The position numbers and the translations under genes were made by a program. The notes under the pieces are model-generated. The model had not been told where the DNA came from. It worked only from the letters and a program-made list of their open reading frames with translations, and did not search any database. A DNA stretch of 64,000 nt. Source: Amaranthus tricolor (lineage: Eukaryota; Streptophyta; Magnoliopsida; Caryophyllales; Amaranthaceae). The stretch spans positions 9,160,815 through 9,224,814 of the forward strand of contig NC_080053.1 of assembly GCF_026212465.1 (NCBI RefSeq), in the 5' to 3' direction. Shown one piece after another: positions 1-8,346 of this stretch (position 1 is its first letter; each line of letters starts with the position of its first letter).

Positions 1-156
1 GAATCGGACAATACCGGGAGGGTGAAAAACGGTATTTGGGAAGGAGAAGGCTCGAAATTGGGGTCTCGGCTGCGAATTTACGAGCTTTGGAATGCTCTGG
101 TTTTTTTTTTTTTGGGCGGCATTGCGCATGTAAACAAATTGCTACGGTGAATGAAC
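1..156 (+). repeat. Partial unit at left edge (distal spacer only)
   Basis: Last 156 bp of a unit whose gene and relic lie outside the window. M5 is GGG and the second T tract is 13 T (101-113), the same short tract as in unit 2. Since units 1-7 mostly alternate, this cut unit probably belongs to the G53/AA class; that is inference. The perfect 7-bp inverted repeat AATACCG/CGGTATT is at 10-16 and 30-36. Confidence 0.9.
128..156 (+). promoter_or_regulatory. Upstream 5S promoter region (unit 1 as type example)
   Basis: Plant 5S genes use upstream elements near -28 (TATA-like), -12 (GC) and -1 (C) besides the internal control region. Here C is at -1 (156) and CG at -12/-11 (145,146), as expected. 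The -28 region reads TGTAAACAAATT (129-140), AT-rich but not a TATATA box. I saw no variation here among the 95 genes. Element names follow the Arabidopsis 5S literature; activity here is inferred. Confidence 0.6.
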
Positions 157-275
157 GGGTGCGATCATACCAGCACTAATGCACCGGATCCCATCAGAAC
201 TCCGCAGTTAAGCGTGCTTGGGCGAGAGTAGTACTAGGATGGGTGACCTCCTGGGAAGTCCTCGTGTTGCACCCC
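157..275 (+). rRNA. 5S rRNA: 5S ribosomal RNA, unit 1 (type copy)
   Basis: RNA of the large ribosomal subunit, transcribed by RNA polymerase III with TFIIIA and TFIIIC. The 119-nt gene begins GGGTGCGATC and ends GTTGCACCCC; bases 1-6 (GGGTGC) pair with GCACCC near the 3' end to form helix I. Internal control region: box A 50-64, intermediate element 67-72, box C 80-97. Base 49 is C in every copy read; Arabidopsis, from memory, has A there. The 3' limit is set at the last C before the T run; the mature RNA may carry one or two extra U. Unit 675 bp; T53; M1 A, M2 G, M3 T, M4 CG, M5 GGG; T tracts 12/19; relic 499-599. Confidence 0.98.
206..253 (+). promoter_or_regulatory. Internal control region of 5S gene (box A, IE, box C), unit 1
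   Basis: Box A (gene bases 50-64) is AGTTAAGCGTGCTTG at 206-220. The intermediate element (67-72) is CGAGAG at 223-228. Box C (80-97) is AGGATGGGTGACCTCCTG at 236-253. These are the TFIIIA/TFIIIC contact regions known in plants and animals. The only frequent change in the array, T to G at base 53 (209 here), falls in box A. Confidence 0.85.
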
Positions 276-280
276 TTTTT
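276..280 (+). terminator. Primary Pol III terminator (T5) directly after 5S gene, unit 1
   Basis: Five T directly after the last C of the gene, present after every copy. A run of four or more T on the non-template strand is the standard Pol III stop signal. Confidence 0.85.
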
Positions 281-286
281 CCCTCC

Positions 287-298
287 TTTTTTTTTTTT
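287..298 (+). terminator. Back-up T tract after 5S gene (12 T in unit 1; 11-14 in the array)
   Basis: Second T run, six bases after the T5 terminator. Length across units: 12 T in 76 units, 11 T in 15, 13 T in two (at 2846 and 31130), 14 T in one (25074), and 10 T plus A in one (28440). It could catch read-through transcripts. Confidence 0.7.
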
Positions 299-441
299 AT
301 TTTTCTTATCTGTTTCCGCTGCACTTGAGCAAAAGGCATTTCAGTGGTTATCGTAGTATACTCCATGGAAGTAATTTTATTTATAAAAATATAACTCGCA
401 ACCGGGTCCCGACCTCGAATTTACGGGCACTCGAAAGATAG

Positions 442-459
442 GACCCGTCGAGGCGGGTC
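442..459 (+). repeat. Inverted repeat GACCCG / CGGGTC before the relic, unit 1
   Basis: Six-base perfect stem with a six-base loop (TCGAGG). It lies about 40 bp before the relic and recurs in every unit. Half A has no counterpart. Confidence 0.6.
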
Positions 460-498
460 GATGCGCATACGAACAAATTGTCCGAAAGAGGCGTGCGT

Positions 499-599
499 CG
501 GTGCGTTCGTGTAAGCGGAAATTGCACCGGGTCCCGTCGGAAGTCCCCGCGGAAGCGCGCCCGGCATGGATGGCCTCTTGATTTCCAAGTGTTGCGCGG
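499..599 (+). pseudogene. Decayed 5S rRNA relic within the spacer, unit 1 (one per unit)
   Basis: Aligning by hand to the active gene, 45 of the first 66 gene bases match, with one inserted T (after base 23) and one base lost (base 66). Best blocks are GGTGCG (gene 2-7), TGCACCGG (24-31) and AAGCG (54-58). Gene bases about 68-79, covering most of the intermediate element and the start of loop E, are deleted. GGATGG, CCTC and GTGTTGC of the 3' half remain. Box A has 7 of 15 bases changed, the BamHI-type site is lost (GGGTCC), and helix I cannot form. The T run after it is broken. It is unlikely to make functional 5S RNA. The upstream part resembles the active promoter: TGCGCATACGAACAAATT at 462-479 against TGCGCATGTAAACAAATT at 123-140. 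The same relic, 101 bp, follows every gene; positions are given in each gene entry. Only scattered changes occur within it: A to T at 2604, 31562 and 33582. Confidence 0.85.
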
Positions 600-639
600 T
601 TTTCTTAAATATTTTGTCGCTTTTTTGTTGCGAGTTCAC

Positions 640-656
640 CTGGCTTTTAAAGCCGG
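640..656 (+). repeat. Near-palindrome downstream of relic, unit 1
   Basis: CTGGCTTT / AAAGCCGG around one central T; eight pairs including one T-G. It contains TTTAAA and abuts GCCGGC. Present in every unit; role unknown. Confidence 0.5.
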
Positions 657-678
657 CGGACTCTTTTGTGAATCGGAC

Positions 679-705
679 AATACCGGGAGGGTGAAAAACG
701 GTATT
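679..705 (+). repeat. Perfect inverted repeat AATACCG / CGGTATT, unit 1
   Basis: Seven-base stem with a 13-base loop, ending 127 bp before the next 5S gene in unit 1. I saw no change in either arm in any unit. Role unknown; it could form a hairpin in DNA or in a read-through transcript. Confidence 0.6.
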
Positions 706-769
706 TGGGAAGGAGAAGGCTCGAAATTGGGGTCTCGGCTGCGAATTTACGAGCTTTGGAATGCTCTGG

Positions 770-788
770 TTTTTTTTTTTTTTTTTTT
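770..788 (+). repeat. Polymorphic T tract before next 5S gene (19 T in unit 1; 13-20 in the array)
   Basis: The most variable feature of the unit and the main source of length difference. Short tracts (13-16) go with M4 AA units; 19 T dominates between 10.9 and 19.7 kb. It has no counterpart in half B. Confidence 0.9.
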
Positions 789-831
789 GGGCGGCATTGC
801 GCATGTAAACAAATTGCTACGGTGAATGAAC

Positions 832-950
832 GGGTGCGATCATACCAGCACTAATGCACCGGATCCCATCAGAACTCCGCAGTGAAGCGTGCTTGGGCGA
901 GAGTAGTACTAGGATGGGTGACCTCCTGGGAAGTCCTCGTGTTGCACCCC
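832..950 (+). rRNA. 5S rRNA: 5S ribosomal RNA, unit 2 (G53)
   Basis: Unit 668 bp, the shortest. G53 in box A. M1 G, M2 G, M3 A, M4 AA, M5 GGG; T tracts 11/13; relic 1173-1273. Confidence 0.97.
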
Positions 951-1499
951 TTTTTCCCTCCTTTTTTTTTTTATTTTTCTTATCTGTTTCCGCTGCACTT
1001 GAGCAAAAGGCATTTCAGTGGTTATCGTAGTATACTCCATGGAAGTAATTTTATTTATAAAAATATAACTCGCAACCGGGTCCCGACCTCGAATTTACGG
1101 GCACTCGAAAGATAGGACCCGTCGAGGCGGGTCGATGCGCATACGAACGAATTGTCCGAAAGAGGCGTGCGTCGGTGCGTTCGTGTAAGCGGAAATTGCA
1201 CCGGGTCCCGTCGGAAGTCCCCGCGGAAGCGCGCCCGGCATGGATGGCCTCTTGATTTCCAAGTGTTGCGCGGATTTCTTAAATATTTTGTCGCTTTTTT
1301 GTTGAAAGTTCACCTGGCTTTTAAAGCCGGCGGACTCTTTTGTGAATCGGACAATACCGGGAGGGTGAAAAACGGTATTTGGGAAGGAGAAGGCTCGAAA
1401 TTGGGGTCTCGGCTGCGAATTTACGAGCTTTGGAATGCTCTGGTTTTTTTTTTTTTGGGCGGCATTGCGCATGTAAACAAATTGCTACGGTGAATGAAC

Positions 1500-1618
1500 G
1501 GGTGCGATCATACCAGCACTAATGCACCGGATCCCATCAGAACTCCGCAGTTAAGCGTGCTTGGGCGAGAGTAGTACTAGGATGGGTGACCTCCTGGGAA
1601 GTCCTCGTGTTGCACCCC
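1500..1618 (+). rRNA. 5S rRNA: 5S ribosomal RNA, unit 3
   Basis: Unit 674 bp; T53; M1 A, M2 G, M3 T, M4 CG, M5 GGG; T tracts 12/18; relic 1842-1942. Confidence 0.98.
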
Positions 1619-2173
1619 TTTTTCCCTCCTTTTTTTTTTTTATTTTTCTTATCTGTTTCCGCTGCACTTGAGCAAAAGGCATTTCAGTGGTTATCGTAGT
1701 ATACTCCATGGAAGTAATTTTATTTATAAAAATATAACTCGCAACCGGGTCCCGACCTCGAATTTACGGGCACTCGAAAGATAGGACCCGTCGAGGCGGG
1801 TCGATGCGCATACGAACAAATTGTCCGAAAGAGGCGTGCGTCGGTGCGTTCGTGTAAGCGGAAATTGCACCGGGTCCCGTCGGAAGTCCCCGCGGAAGCG
1901 CGCCCGGCATGGATGGCCTCTTGATTTCCAAGTGTTGCGCGGTTTTCTTAAATATTTTGTCGCTTTTTTGTTGCGAGTTCACCTGGCTTTTAAAGCCGGC
2001 GGACTCTTTTGTGAATCGGACAATACCGGGAGGGTGAAAAACGGTATTTGGGAAGGAGAAGGCTCGAAATTGGGGTCTCGGCTGCGAATTTACGAGCTTT
2101 GGAATGCTCTGGTTTTTTTTTTTTTTTTTTGGGCGGCATTGCGCATGTAAACAAATTGCTACGGTGAATGAAC

Positions 2174-2292
2174 GGGTGCGATCATACCAGCACTAATGCA
2201 CCGGATCCCATCAGAACTCCGCAGTGAAGCGTGCTTGGGCGAGAGTAGTACTAGGATGGGTGACCTCCTGGGAAGTCCTCGTGTTGCACCCC
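2174..2292 (+). rRNA. 5S rRNA: 5S ribosomal RNA, unit 4 (G53)
   Basis: Unit 672 bp; G53; M1 G, M2 G, M3 A, M4 CG, M5 GGG; T tracts 12/16; relic 2516-2616 with private A to T at 2604. Confidence 0.97.
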
Positions 2293-2845
2293 TTTTTCCC
2301 TCCTTTTTTTTTTTTATTTTTCTTATCTGTTTCCGCTGCACTTGAGCAAAAGGCATTTCAGTGGTTATCGTAGTATACTCCATGGAAGTAATTTTATTTA
2401 TAAAAATATAACTCGCAACCGGGTCCCGACCTCGAATTTACGGGCACTCGAAAGATAGGACCCGTCGAGGCGGGTCGATGCGCATACGAACGAATTGTCC
2501 GAAAGAGGCGTGCGTCGGTGCGTTCGTGTAAGCGGAAATTGCACCGGGTCCCGTCGGAAGTCCCCGCGGAAGCGCGCCCGGCATGGATGGCCTCTTGATT
2601 TCCTAGTGTTGCGCGGATTTCTTAAATATTTTGTCGCTTTTTTGTTGCGAGTTCACCTGGCTTTTAAAGCCGGCGGACTCTTTTGTGAATCGGACAATAC
2701 CGGGAGGGTGAAAAACGGTATTTGGGAAGGAGAAGGCTCGAAATTGGGGTCTCGGCTGCGAATTTACGAGCTTTGGAATGCTCTGGTTTTTTTTTTTTTT
2801 TTGGGCGGCATTGCGCATGTAAACAAATTGCTACGGTGAATGAAC

Positions 2846-2964
2846 GGGTGCGATCATACCAGCACTAATGCACCGGATCCCATCAGAACTCCGCAGTTAA
2901 GCGTGCTTGGGCGAGAGTAGTACTAGGATGGGTGACCTCCTGGGAAGTCCTCGTGTTGCACCCC
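2846..2964 (+). rRNA. 5S rRNA: 5S ribosomal RNA, unit 5
   Basis: Unit 675 bp; T53; M1 A, M2 G, M3 T, M4 CG, M5 GGG; T tracts 13/18; relic 3189-3289. Confidence 0.98.
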
Positions 2965-3520
2965 TTTTTCCCTCCTTTTTTTTTTTTTATTTTTCTTATC
3001 TGTTTCCGCTGCACTTGAGCAAAAGGCATTTCAGTGGTTATCGTAGTATACTCCATGGAAGTAATTTTATTTATAAAAATATAACTCGCAACCGGGTCCC
3101 GACCTCGAATTTACGGGCACTCGAAAGATAGGACCCGTCGAGGCGGGTCGATGCGCATACGAACAAATTGTCCGAAAGAGGCGTGCGTCGGTGCGTTCGT
3201 GTAAGCGGAAATTGCACCGGGTCCCGTCGGAAGTCCCCGCGGAAGCGCGCCCGGCATGGATGGCCTCTTGATTTCCAAGTGTTGCGCGGTTTTCTTAAAT
3301 ATTTTGTCGCTTTTTTGTTGCGAGTTCACCTGGCTTTTAAAGCCGGCGGACTCTTTTGTGAATCGGACAATACCGGGAGGGTGAAAAACGGTATTTGGGA
3401 AGGAGAAGGCTCGAAATTGGGGTCTCGGCTGCGAATTTACGAGCTTTGGAATGCTCTGGTTTTTTTTTTTTTTTTTTGGGCGGCATTGCGCATGTAAACA
3501 AATTGCTACGGTGAATGAAC

Positions 3521-3639
3521 GGGTGCGATCATACCAGCACTAATGCACCGGATCCCATCAGAACTCCGCAGTGAAGCGTGCTTGGGCGAGAGTAGTACTA
3601 GGATGGGTGACCTCCTGGGAAGTCCTCGTGTTGCACCCC
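3521..3639 (+). rRNA. 5S rRNA: 5S ribosomal RNA, unit 6 (G53)
   Basis: Unit 671 bp; G53; M1 G, M2 G, M3 A, M4 AA, M5 GGG; T tracts 12/15; relic 3863-3963. Confidence 0.97.
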
Positions 3640-4191
3640 TTTTTCCCTCCTTTTTTTTTTTTATTTTTCTTATCTGTTTCCGCTGCACTTGAGCAAAAGG
3701 CATTTCAGTGGTTATCGTAGTATACTCCATGGAAGTAATTTTATTTATAAAAATATAACTCGCAACCGGGTCCCGACCTCGAATTTACGGGCACTCGAAA
3801 GATAGGACCCGTCGAGGCGGGTCGATGCGCATACGAACGAATTGTCCGAAAGAGGCGTGCGTCGGTGCGTTCGTGTAAGCGGAAATTGCACCGGGTCCCG
3901 TCGGAAGTCCCCGCGGAAGCGCGCCCGGCATGGATGGCCTCTTGATTTCCAAGTGTTGCGCGGATTTCTTAAATATTTTGTCGCTTTTTTGTTGAAAGTT
4001 CACCTGGCTTTTAAAGCCGGCGGACTCTTTTGTGAATCGGACAATACCGGGAGGGTGAAAAACGGTATTTGGGAAGGAGAAGGCTCGAAATTGGGGTCTC
4101 GGCTGCGAATTTACGAGCTTTGGAATGCTCTGGTTTTTTTTTTTTTTTGGGCGGCATTGCGCATGTAAACAAATTGCTACGGTGAATGAAC

Positions 4192-4310
4192 GGGTGCGAT
4201 CATACCAGCACTAATGCACCGGATCCCATCAGAACTCCGCAGTTAAGCGTGCTTGGGCGAGAGTAGTACTAGGATGGGTGACCTCCTGGGAAGTCCTCGT
4301 GTTGCACCCC
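4192..4310 (+). rRNA. 5S rRNA: 5S ribosomal RNA, unit 7
   Basis: Unit 674 bp; T53; M1 A, M2 G, M3 T, M4 CG, M5 GGG; T tracts 12/18; relic 4534-4634. Confidence 0.98.
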
Positions 4311-4865
4311 TTTTTCCCTCCTTTTTTTTTTTTATTTTTCTTATCTGTTTCCGCTGCACTTGAGCAAAAGGCATTTCAGTGGTTATCGTAGTATACTCCA
4401 TGGAAGTAATTTTATTTATAAAAATATAACTCGCAACCGGGTCCCGACCTCGAATTTACGGGCACTCGAAAGATAGGACCCGTCGAGGCGGGTCGATGCG
4501 CATACGAACAAATTGTCCGAAAGAGGCGTGCGTCGGTGCGTTCGTGTAAGCGGAAATTGCACCGGGTCCCGTCGGAAGTCCCCGCGGAAGCGCGCCCGGC
4601 ATGGATGGCCTCTTGATTTCCAAGTGTTGCGCGGTTTTCTTAAATATTTTGTCGCTTTTTTGTTGCGAGTTCACCTGGCTTTTAAAGCCGGCGGACTCTT
4701 TTGTGAATCGGACAATACCGGGAGGGTGAAAAACGGTATTTGGGAAGGAGAAGGCTCGAAATTGGGGTCTCGGCTGCGAATTTACGAGCTTTGGAATGCT
4801 CTGGTTTTTTTTTTTTTTTTTTGGGCGGCATTGCGCATGTAAACAAATTGCTACGGTGAATGAAC

Positions 4866-4984
4866 GGGTGCGATCATACCAGCACTAATGCACCGGATCC
4901 CATCAGAACTCCGCAGTTAAGCGTGCTTGGGCGAGAGTAGTACTAGGATGGGTGACCTCCTGGGAAGTCCTCGTGTTGCACCCC
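4866..4984 (+). rRNA. 5S rRNA: 5S ribosomal RNA, unit 8
   Basis: Unit 674 bp; T53; M1 G, M2 G, M3 T, M4 CG, M5 GGG; T tracts 12/18; relic 5208-5308. Breaks the two-unit alternation of units 1-7. Confidence 0.98.
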
Positions 4985-5539
4985 TTTTTCCCTCCTTTTT
5001 TTTTTTTATTTTTCTTATCTGTTTCCGCTGCACTTGAGCAAAAGGCATTTCAGTGGTTATCGTAGTATACTCCATGGAAGTAATTTTATTTATAAAAATA
5101 TAACTCGCAACCGGGTCCCGACCTCGAATTTACGGGCACTCGAAAGATAGGACCCGTCGAGGCGGGTCGATGCGCATACGAACGAATTGTCCGAAAGAGG
5201 CGTGCGTCGGTGCGTTCGTGTAAGCGGAAATTGCACCGGGTCCCGTCGGAAGTCCCCGCGGAAGCGCGCCCGGCATGGATGGCCTCTTGATTTCCAAGTG
5301 TTGCGCGGTTTTCTTAAATATTTTGTCGCTTTTTTGTTGCGAGTTCACCTGGCTTTTAAAGCCGGCGGACTCTTTTGTGAATCGGACAATACCGGGAGGG
5401 TGAAAAACGGTATTTGGGAAGGAGAAGGCTCGAAATTGGGGTCTCGGCTGCGAATTTACGAGCTTTGGAATGCTCTGGTTTTTTTTTTTTTTTTTTGGGC
5501 GGCATTGCGCATGTAAACAAATTGCTACGGTGAATGAAC

Positions 5540-5658
5540 GGGTGCGATCATACCAGCACTAATGCACCGGATCCCATCAGAACTCCGCAGTGAAGCGTGC
5601 TTGGGCGAGAGTAGTACTAGGATGGGTGACCTCCTGGGAAGTCCTCGTGTTGCACCCC
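5540..5658 (+). rRNA. 5S rRNA: 5S ribosomal RNA, unit 9 (G53)
   Basis: Unit 671 bp; G53; M1 G, M2 G, M3 A, M4 CG, M5 GGG; T tracts 12/15; relic 5882-5982. Confidence 0.97.
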
Positions 5659-6210
5659 TTTTTCCCTCCTTTTTTTTTTTTATTTTTCTTATCTGTTTCC
5701 GCTGCACTTGAGCAAAAGGCATTTCAGTGGTTATCGTAGTATACTCCATGGAAGTAATTTTATTTATAAAAATATAACTCGCAACCGGGTCCCGACCTCG
5801 AATTTACGGGCACTCGAAAGATAGGACCCGTCGAGGCGGGTCGATGCGCATACGAACGAATTGTCCGAAAGAGGCGTGCGTCGGTGCGTTCGTGTAAGCG
5901 GAAATTGCACCGGGTCCCGTCGGAAGTCCCCGCGGAAGCGCGCCCGGCATGGATGGCCTCTTGATTTCCAAGTGTTGCGCGGATTTCTTAAATATTTTGT
6001 CGCTTTTTTGTTGCGAGTTCACCTGGCTTTTAAAGCCGGCGGACTCTTTTGTGAATCGGACAATACCGGGAGGGTGAAAAACGGTATTTGGGAAGGAGAA
6101 GGCTCGAAATTGGGGTCTCGGCTGCGAATTTACGAGCTTTGGAATGCTCTGGTTTTTTTTTTTTTTTGGGCGGCATTGCGCATGTAAACAAATTGCTACG
6201 GTGAATGAAC

Positions 6211-6329
6211 GGGTGCGATCATACCAGCACTAATGCACCGGATCCCATCAGAACTCCGCAGTGAAGCGTGCTTGGGCGAGAGTAGTACTAGGATGGGTGA
6301 CCTCCTGGGAAGTCCTCGTGTTGCACCCC
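6211..6329 (+). rRNA. 5S rRNA: 5S ribosomal RNA, unit 10 (G53)
   Basis: Unit 672 bp; G53; M1 G, M2 G, M3 T, M4 CG, M5 GGG; T tracts 12/16; relic 6553-6653. Confidence 0.97.
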
Positions 6330-6882
6330 TTTTTCCCTCCTTTTTTTTTTTTATTTTTCTTATCTGTTTCCGCTGCACTTGAGCAAAAGGCATTTCAGTG
6401 GTTATCGTAGTATACTCCATGGAAGTAATTTTATTTATAAAAATATAACTCGCAACCGGGTCCCGACCTCGAATTTACGGGCACTCGAAAGATAGGACCC
6501 GTCGAGGCGGGTCGATGCGCATACGAACGAATTGTCCGAAAGAGGCGTGCGTCGGTGCGTTCGTGTAAGCGGAAATTGCACCGGGTCCCGTCGGAAGTCC
6601 CCGCGGAAGCGCGCCCGGCATGGATGGCCTCTTGATTTCCAAGTGTTGCGCGGTTTTCTTAAATATTTTGTCGCTTTTTTGTTGCGAGTTCACCTGGCTT
6701 TTAAAGCCGGCGGACTCTTTTGTGAATCGGACAATACCGGGAGGGTGAAAAACGGTATTTGGGAAGGAGAAGGCTCGAAATTGGGGTCTCGGCTGCGAAT
6801 TTACGAGCTTTGGAATGCTCTGGTTTTTTTTTTTTTTTTGGGCGGCATTGCGCATGTAAACAAATTGCTACGGTGAATGAAC

Positions 6883-7001
6883 GGGTGCGATCATACCAGC
6901 ACTAATGCACCGGATCCCATCAGAACTCCGCAGTTAAGCGTGCTTGGGCGAGAGTAGTACTAGGATGGGTGACCTCCTGGGAAGTCCTCGTGTTGCACCC
7001 C
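6883..7001 (+). rRNA. 5S rRNA: 5S ribosomal RNA, unit 11
   Basis: Unit 672 bp; T53; M1 G, M2 G, M3 T, M4 CG, M5 GGG; T tracts 11/17; relic 7224-7324. Confidence 0.98.
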
Positions 7002-7554
7002 TTTTTCCCTCCTTTTTTTTTTTATTTTTCTTATCTGTTTCCGCTGCACTTGAGCAAAAGGCATTTCAGTGGTTATCGTAGTATACTCCATGGAAGTAAT
7101 TTTATTTATAAAAATATAACTCGCAACCGGGTCCCGACCTCGAATTTACGGGCACTCGAAAGATAGGACCCGTCGAGGCGGGTCGATGCGCATACGAACG
7201 AATTGTCCGAAAGAGGCGTGCGTCGGTGCGTTCGTGTAAGCGGAAATTGCACCGGGTCCCGTCGGAAGTCCCCGCGGAAGCGCGCCCGGCATGGATGGCC
7301 TCTTGATTTCCAAGTGTTGCGCGGTTTTCTTAAATATTTTGTCGCTTTTTTGTTGCGAGTTCACCTGGCTTTTAAAGCCGGCGGACTCTTTTGTGAATCG
7401 GACAATACCGGGAGGGTGAAAAACGGTATTTGGGAAGGAGAAGGCTCGAAATTGGGGTCTCGGCTGCGAATTTACGAGCTTTGGAATGCTCTGGTTTTTT
7501 TTTTTTTTTTTGGGCGGCATTGCGCATGTAAACAAATTGCTACGGTGAATGAAC

Positions 7555-7673
7555 GGGTGCGATCATACCAGCACTAATGCACCGGATCCCATCAGAACTC
7601 CGCAGTTAAGCGTGCTTGGGCGAGAGTAGTACTAGGATGGGTGACCTCCTGGGAAGTCCTCGTGTTGCACCCC
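7555..7673 (+). rRNA. 5S rRNA: 5S ribosomal RNA, unit 12
   Basis: Unit 673 bp; T53; M1 G, M2 G, M3 T, M4 CG, M5 GGG; T tracts 11/18; relic 7896-7996. Confidence 0.98.
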
Positions 7674-8227
7674 TTTTTCCCTCCTTTTTTTTTTTATTTT
7701 TCTTATCTGTTTCCGCTGCACTTGAGCAAAAGGCATTTCAGTGGTTATCGTAGTATACTCCATGGAAGTAATTTTATTTATAAAAATATAACTCGCAACC
7801 GGGTCCCGACCTCGAATTTACGGGCACTCGAAAGATAGGACCCGTCGAGGCGGGTCGATGCGCATACGAACGAATTGTCCGAAAGAGGCGTGCGTCGGTG
7901 CGTTCGTGTAAGCGGAAATTGCACCGGGTCCCGTCGGAAGTCCCCGCGGAAGCGCGCCCGGCATGGATGGCCTCTTGATTTCCAAGTGTTGCGCGGTTTT
8001 CTTAAATATTTTGTCGCTTTTTTGTTGCGAGTTCACCTGGCTTTTAAAGCCGGCGGACTCTTTTGTGAATCGGACAATACCGGGAGGGTGAAAAACGGTA
8101 TTTGGGAAGGAGAAGGCTCGAAATTGGGGTCTCGGCTGCGAATTTACGAGCTTTGGAATGCTCTGGTTTTTTTTTTTTTTTTTTGGGCGGCATTGCGCAT
8201 GTAAACAAATTGCTACGGTGAATGAAC

Positions 8228-8346
8228 GGGTGCGATCATACCAGCACTAATGCACCGGATCCCATCAGAACTCCGCAGTGAAGCGTGCTTGGGCGAGAGT
8301 AGTACTAGGATGGGTGACCTCCTGGGAAGTCCTCGTGTTGCACCCC
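8228..8346 (+). rRNA. 5S rRNA: 5S ribosomal RNA, unit 13 (G53)
   Basis: Unit 671 bp; G53; M1 G, M2 G, M3 A, M4 CG, M5 GGG; T tracts 12/15; relic 8570-8670. Units 13-15 repeat the marker classes of units 9-11. Confidence 0.97.

Larger units (their letters stand above)
157..498 (+). repeat. Half-unit A (active 5S half) of the ancestral dimer, unit 1
   Basis: Runs from the active gene start to the relic start, 342 bp when the first T tract is 12 T. It is homologous in part to half-unit B (499-831). The collinear landmarks lie upstream of each gene: CTCGAAATTGGGG at 51 against CTCGCAACCGGG at 395 (106 and 104 bp before the gene starts), CGAATTTACG at 73 and 416 (84 and 83 bp before), and TGCGCAT at 123 and 462 followed by AACAAATT at 133 and 472. 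Confidence 0.8.
276..831 (+). other. Spacer of unit 1 (556 bp), type example for all units
   Basis: No protein gene or other known RNA gene. Contents in order: T5 and T12 terminators; an AT-rich stretch (about 375-394) with TTTATTTATAAAAATATAA; inverted repeat GACCCG/CGGGTC (442-447, 454-459); relic promoter remnant and relic (462-599); a T6 run (621-626); near-palindrome 640-656; inverted repeat AATACCG/CGGTATT (679-685, 699-705); polymorphic T tract (770-788); promoter of the next gene. Open frames of about 65-130 codons cross this region on both strands in nearly every unit. They change frame with T-tract length and overlap rRNA-derived sequence, so I do not call them genes. Confidence 0.9.
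499..831 (+). repeat. Half-unit B (dead 5S half) of the ancestral dimer, unit 1
   Basis: From relic start to next active gene, 333 bp in unit 1, close to the 342 bp of half A. Near-equal size and the collinear shared upstream landmarks support a dimer origin rather than a stray 5S insertion into the spacer. Confidence 0.8.
157..4865 (+). repeat. Two-unit higher-order repeat, units 1-7
   Basis: T53/M1 A/M3 T units (157, 1500, 2846, 4192) alternate with G53/M1 G/M3 A units (832, 2174, 3521). The period is about 1345 bp. The G53 members have the short second T tracts (13-16), the T53 members 18-19. Confidence 0.8.

Noticed and set aside
375..394. AT-rich stretch with TATAAAAATATAA as a Pol II promoter
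   Set aside because: It lies in the middle of the spacer with no gene downstream other than the relic, about 105 bp away; no support beyond base composition.
499..599. Relic as part of a Cassandra-type retroelement, whose LTRs carry 5S-like sequence
   Set aside because: I saw no primer binding site, polypurine tract or LTR ends around it, and its upstream flank matches the live 5S promoter region instead. A database search with the relic consensus would settle this.
499..599. Relic as a second working 5S or other small RNA gene
   Set aside because: Box A has 7 of 15 bases changed, most of the intermediate element is deleted, helix I cannot form and the T5 terminator is broken.
421..825. Open frames of about 65-130 codons on both strands in nearly every unit, with Phe-rich or Lys-rich stretches
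   Set aside because: They repeat with the 673-bp period, cross rRNA-derived relic and homopolymer sequence, change frame and end with T-tract length, mostly rely on GTG or TTG starts, and overlap each other on both strands. The Phe and Lys runs are the T tracts.
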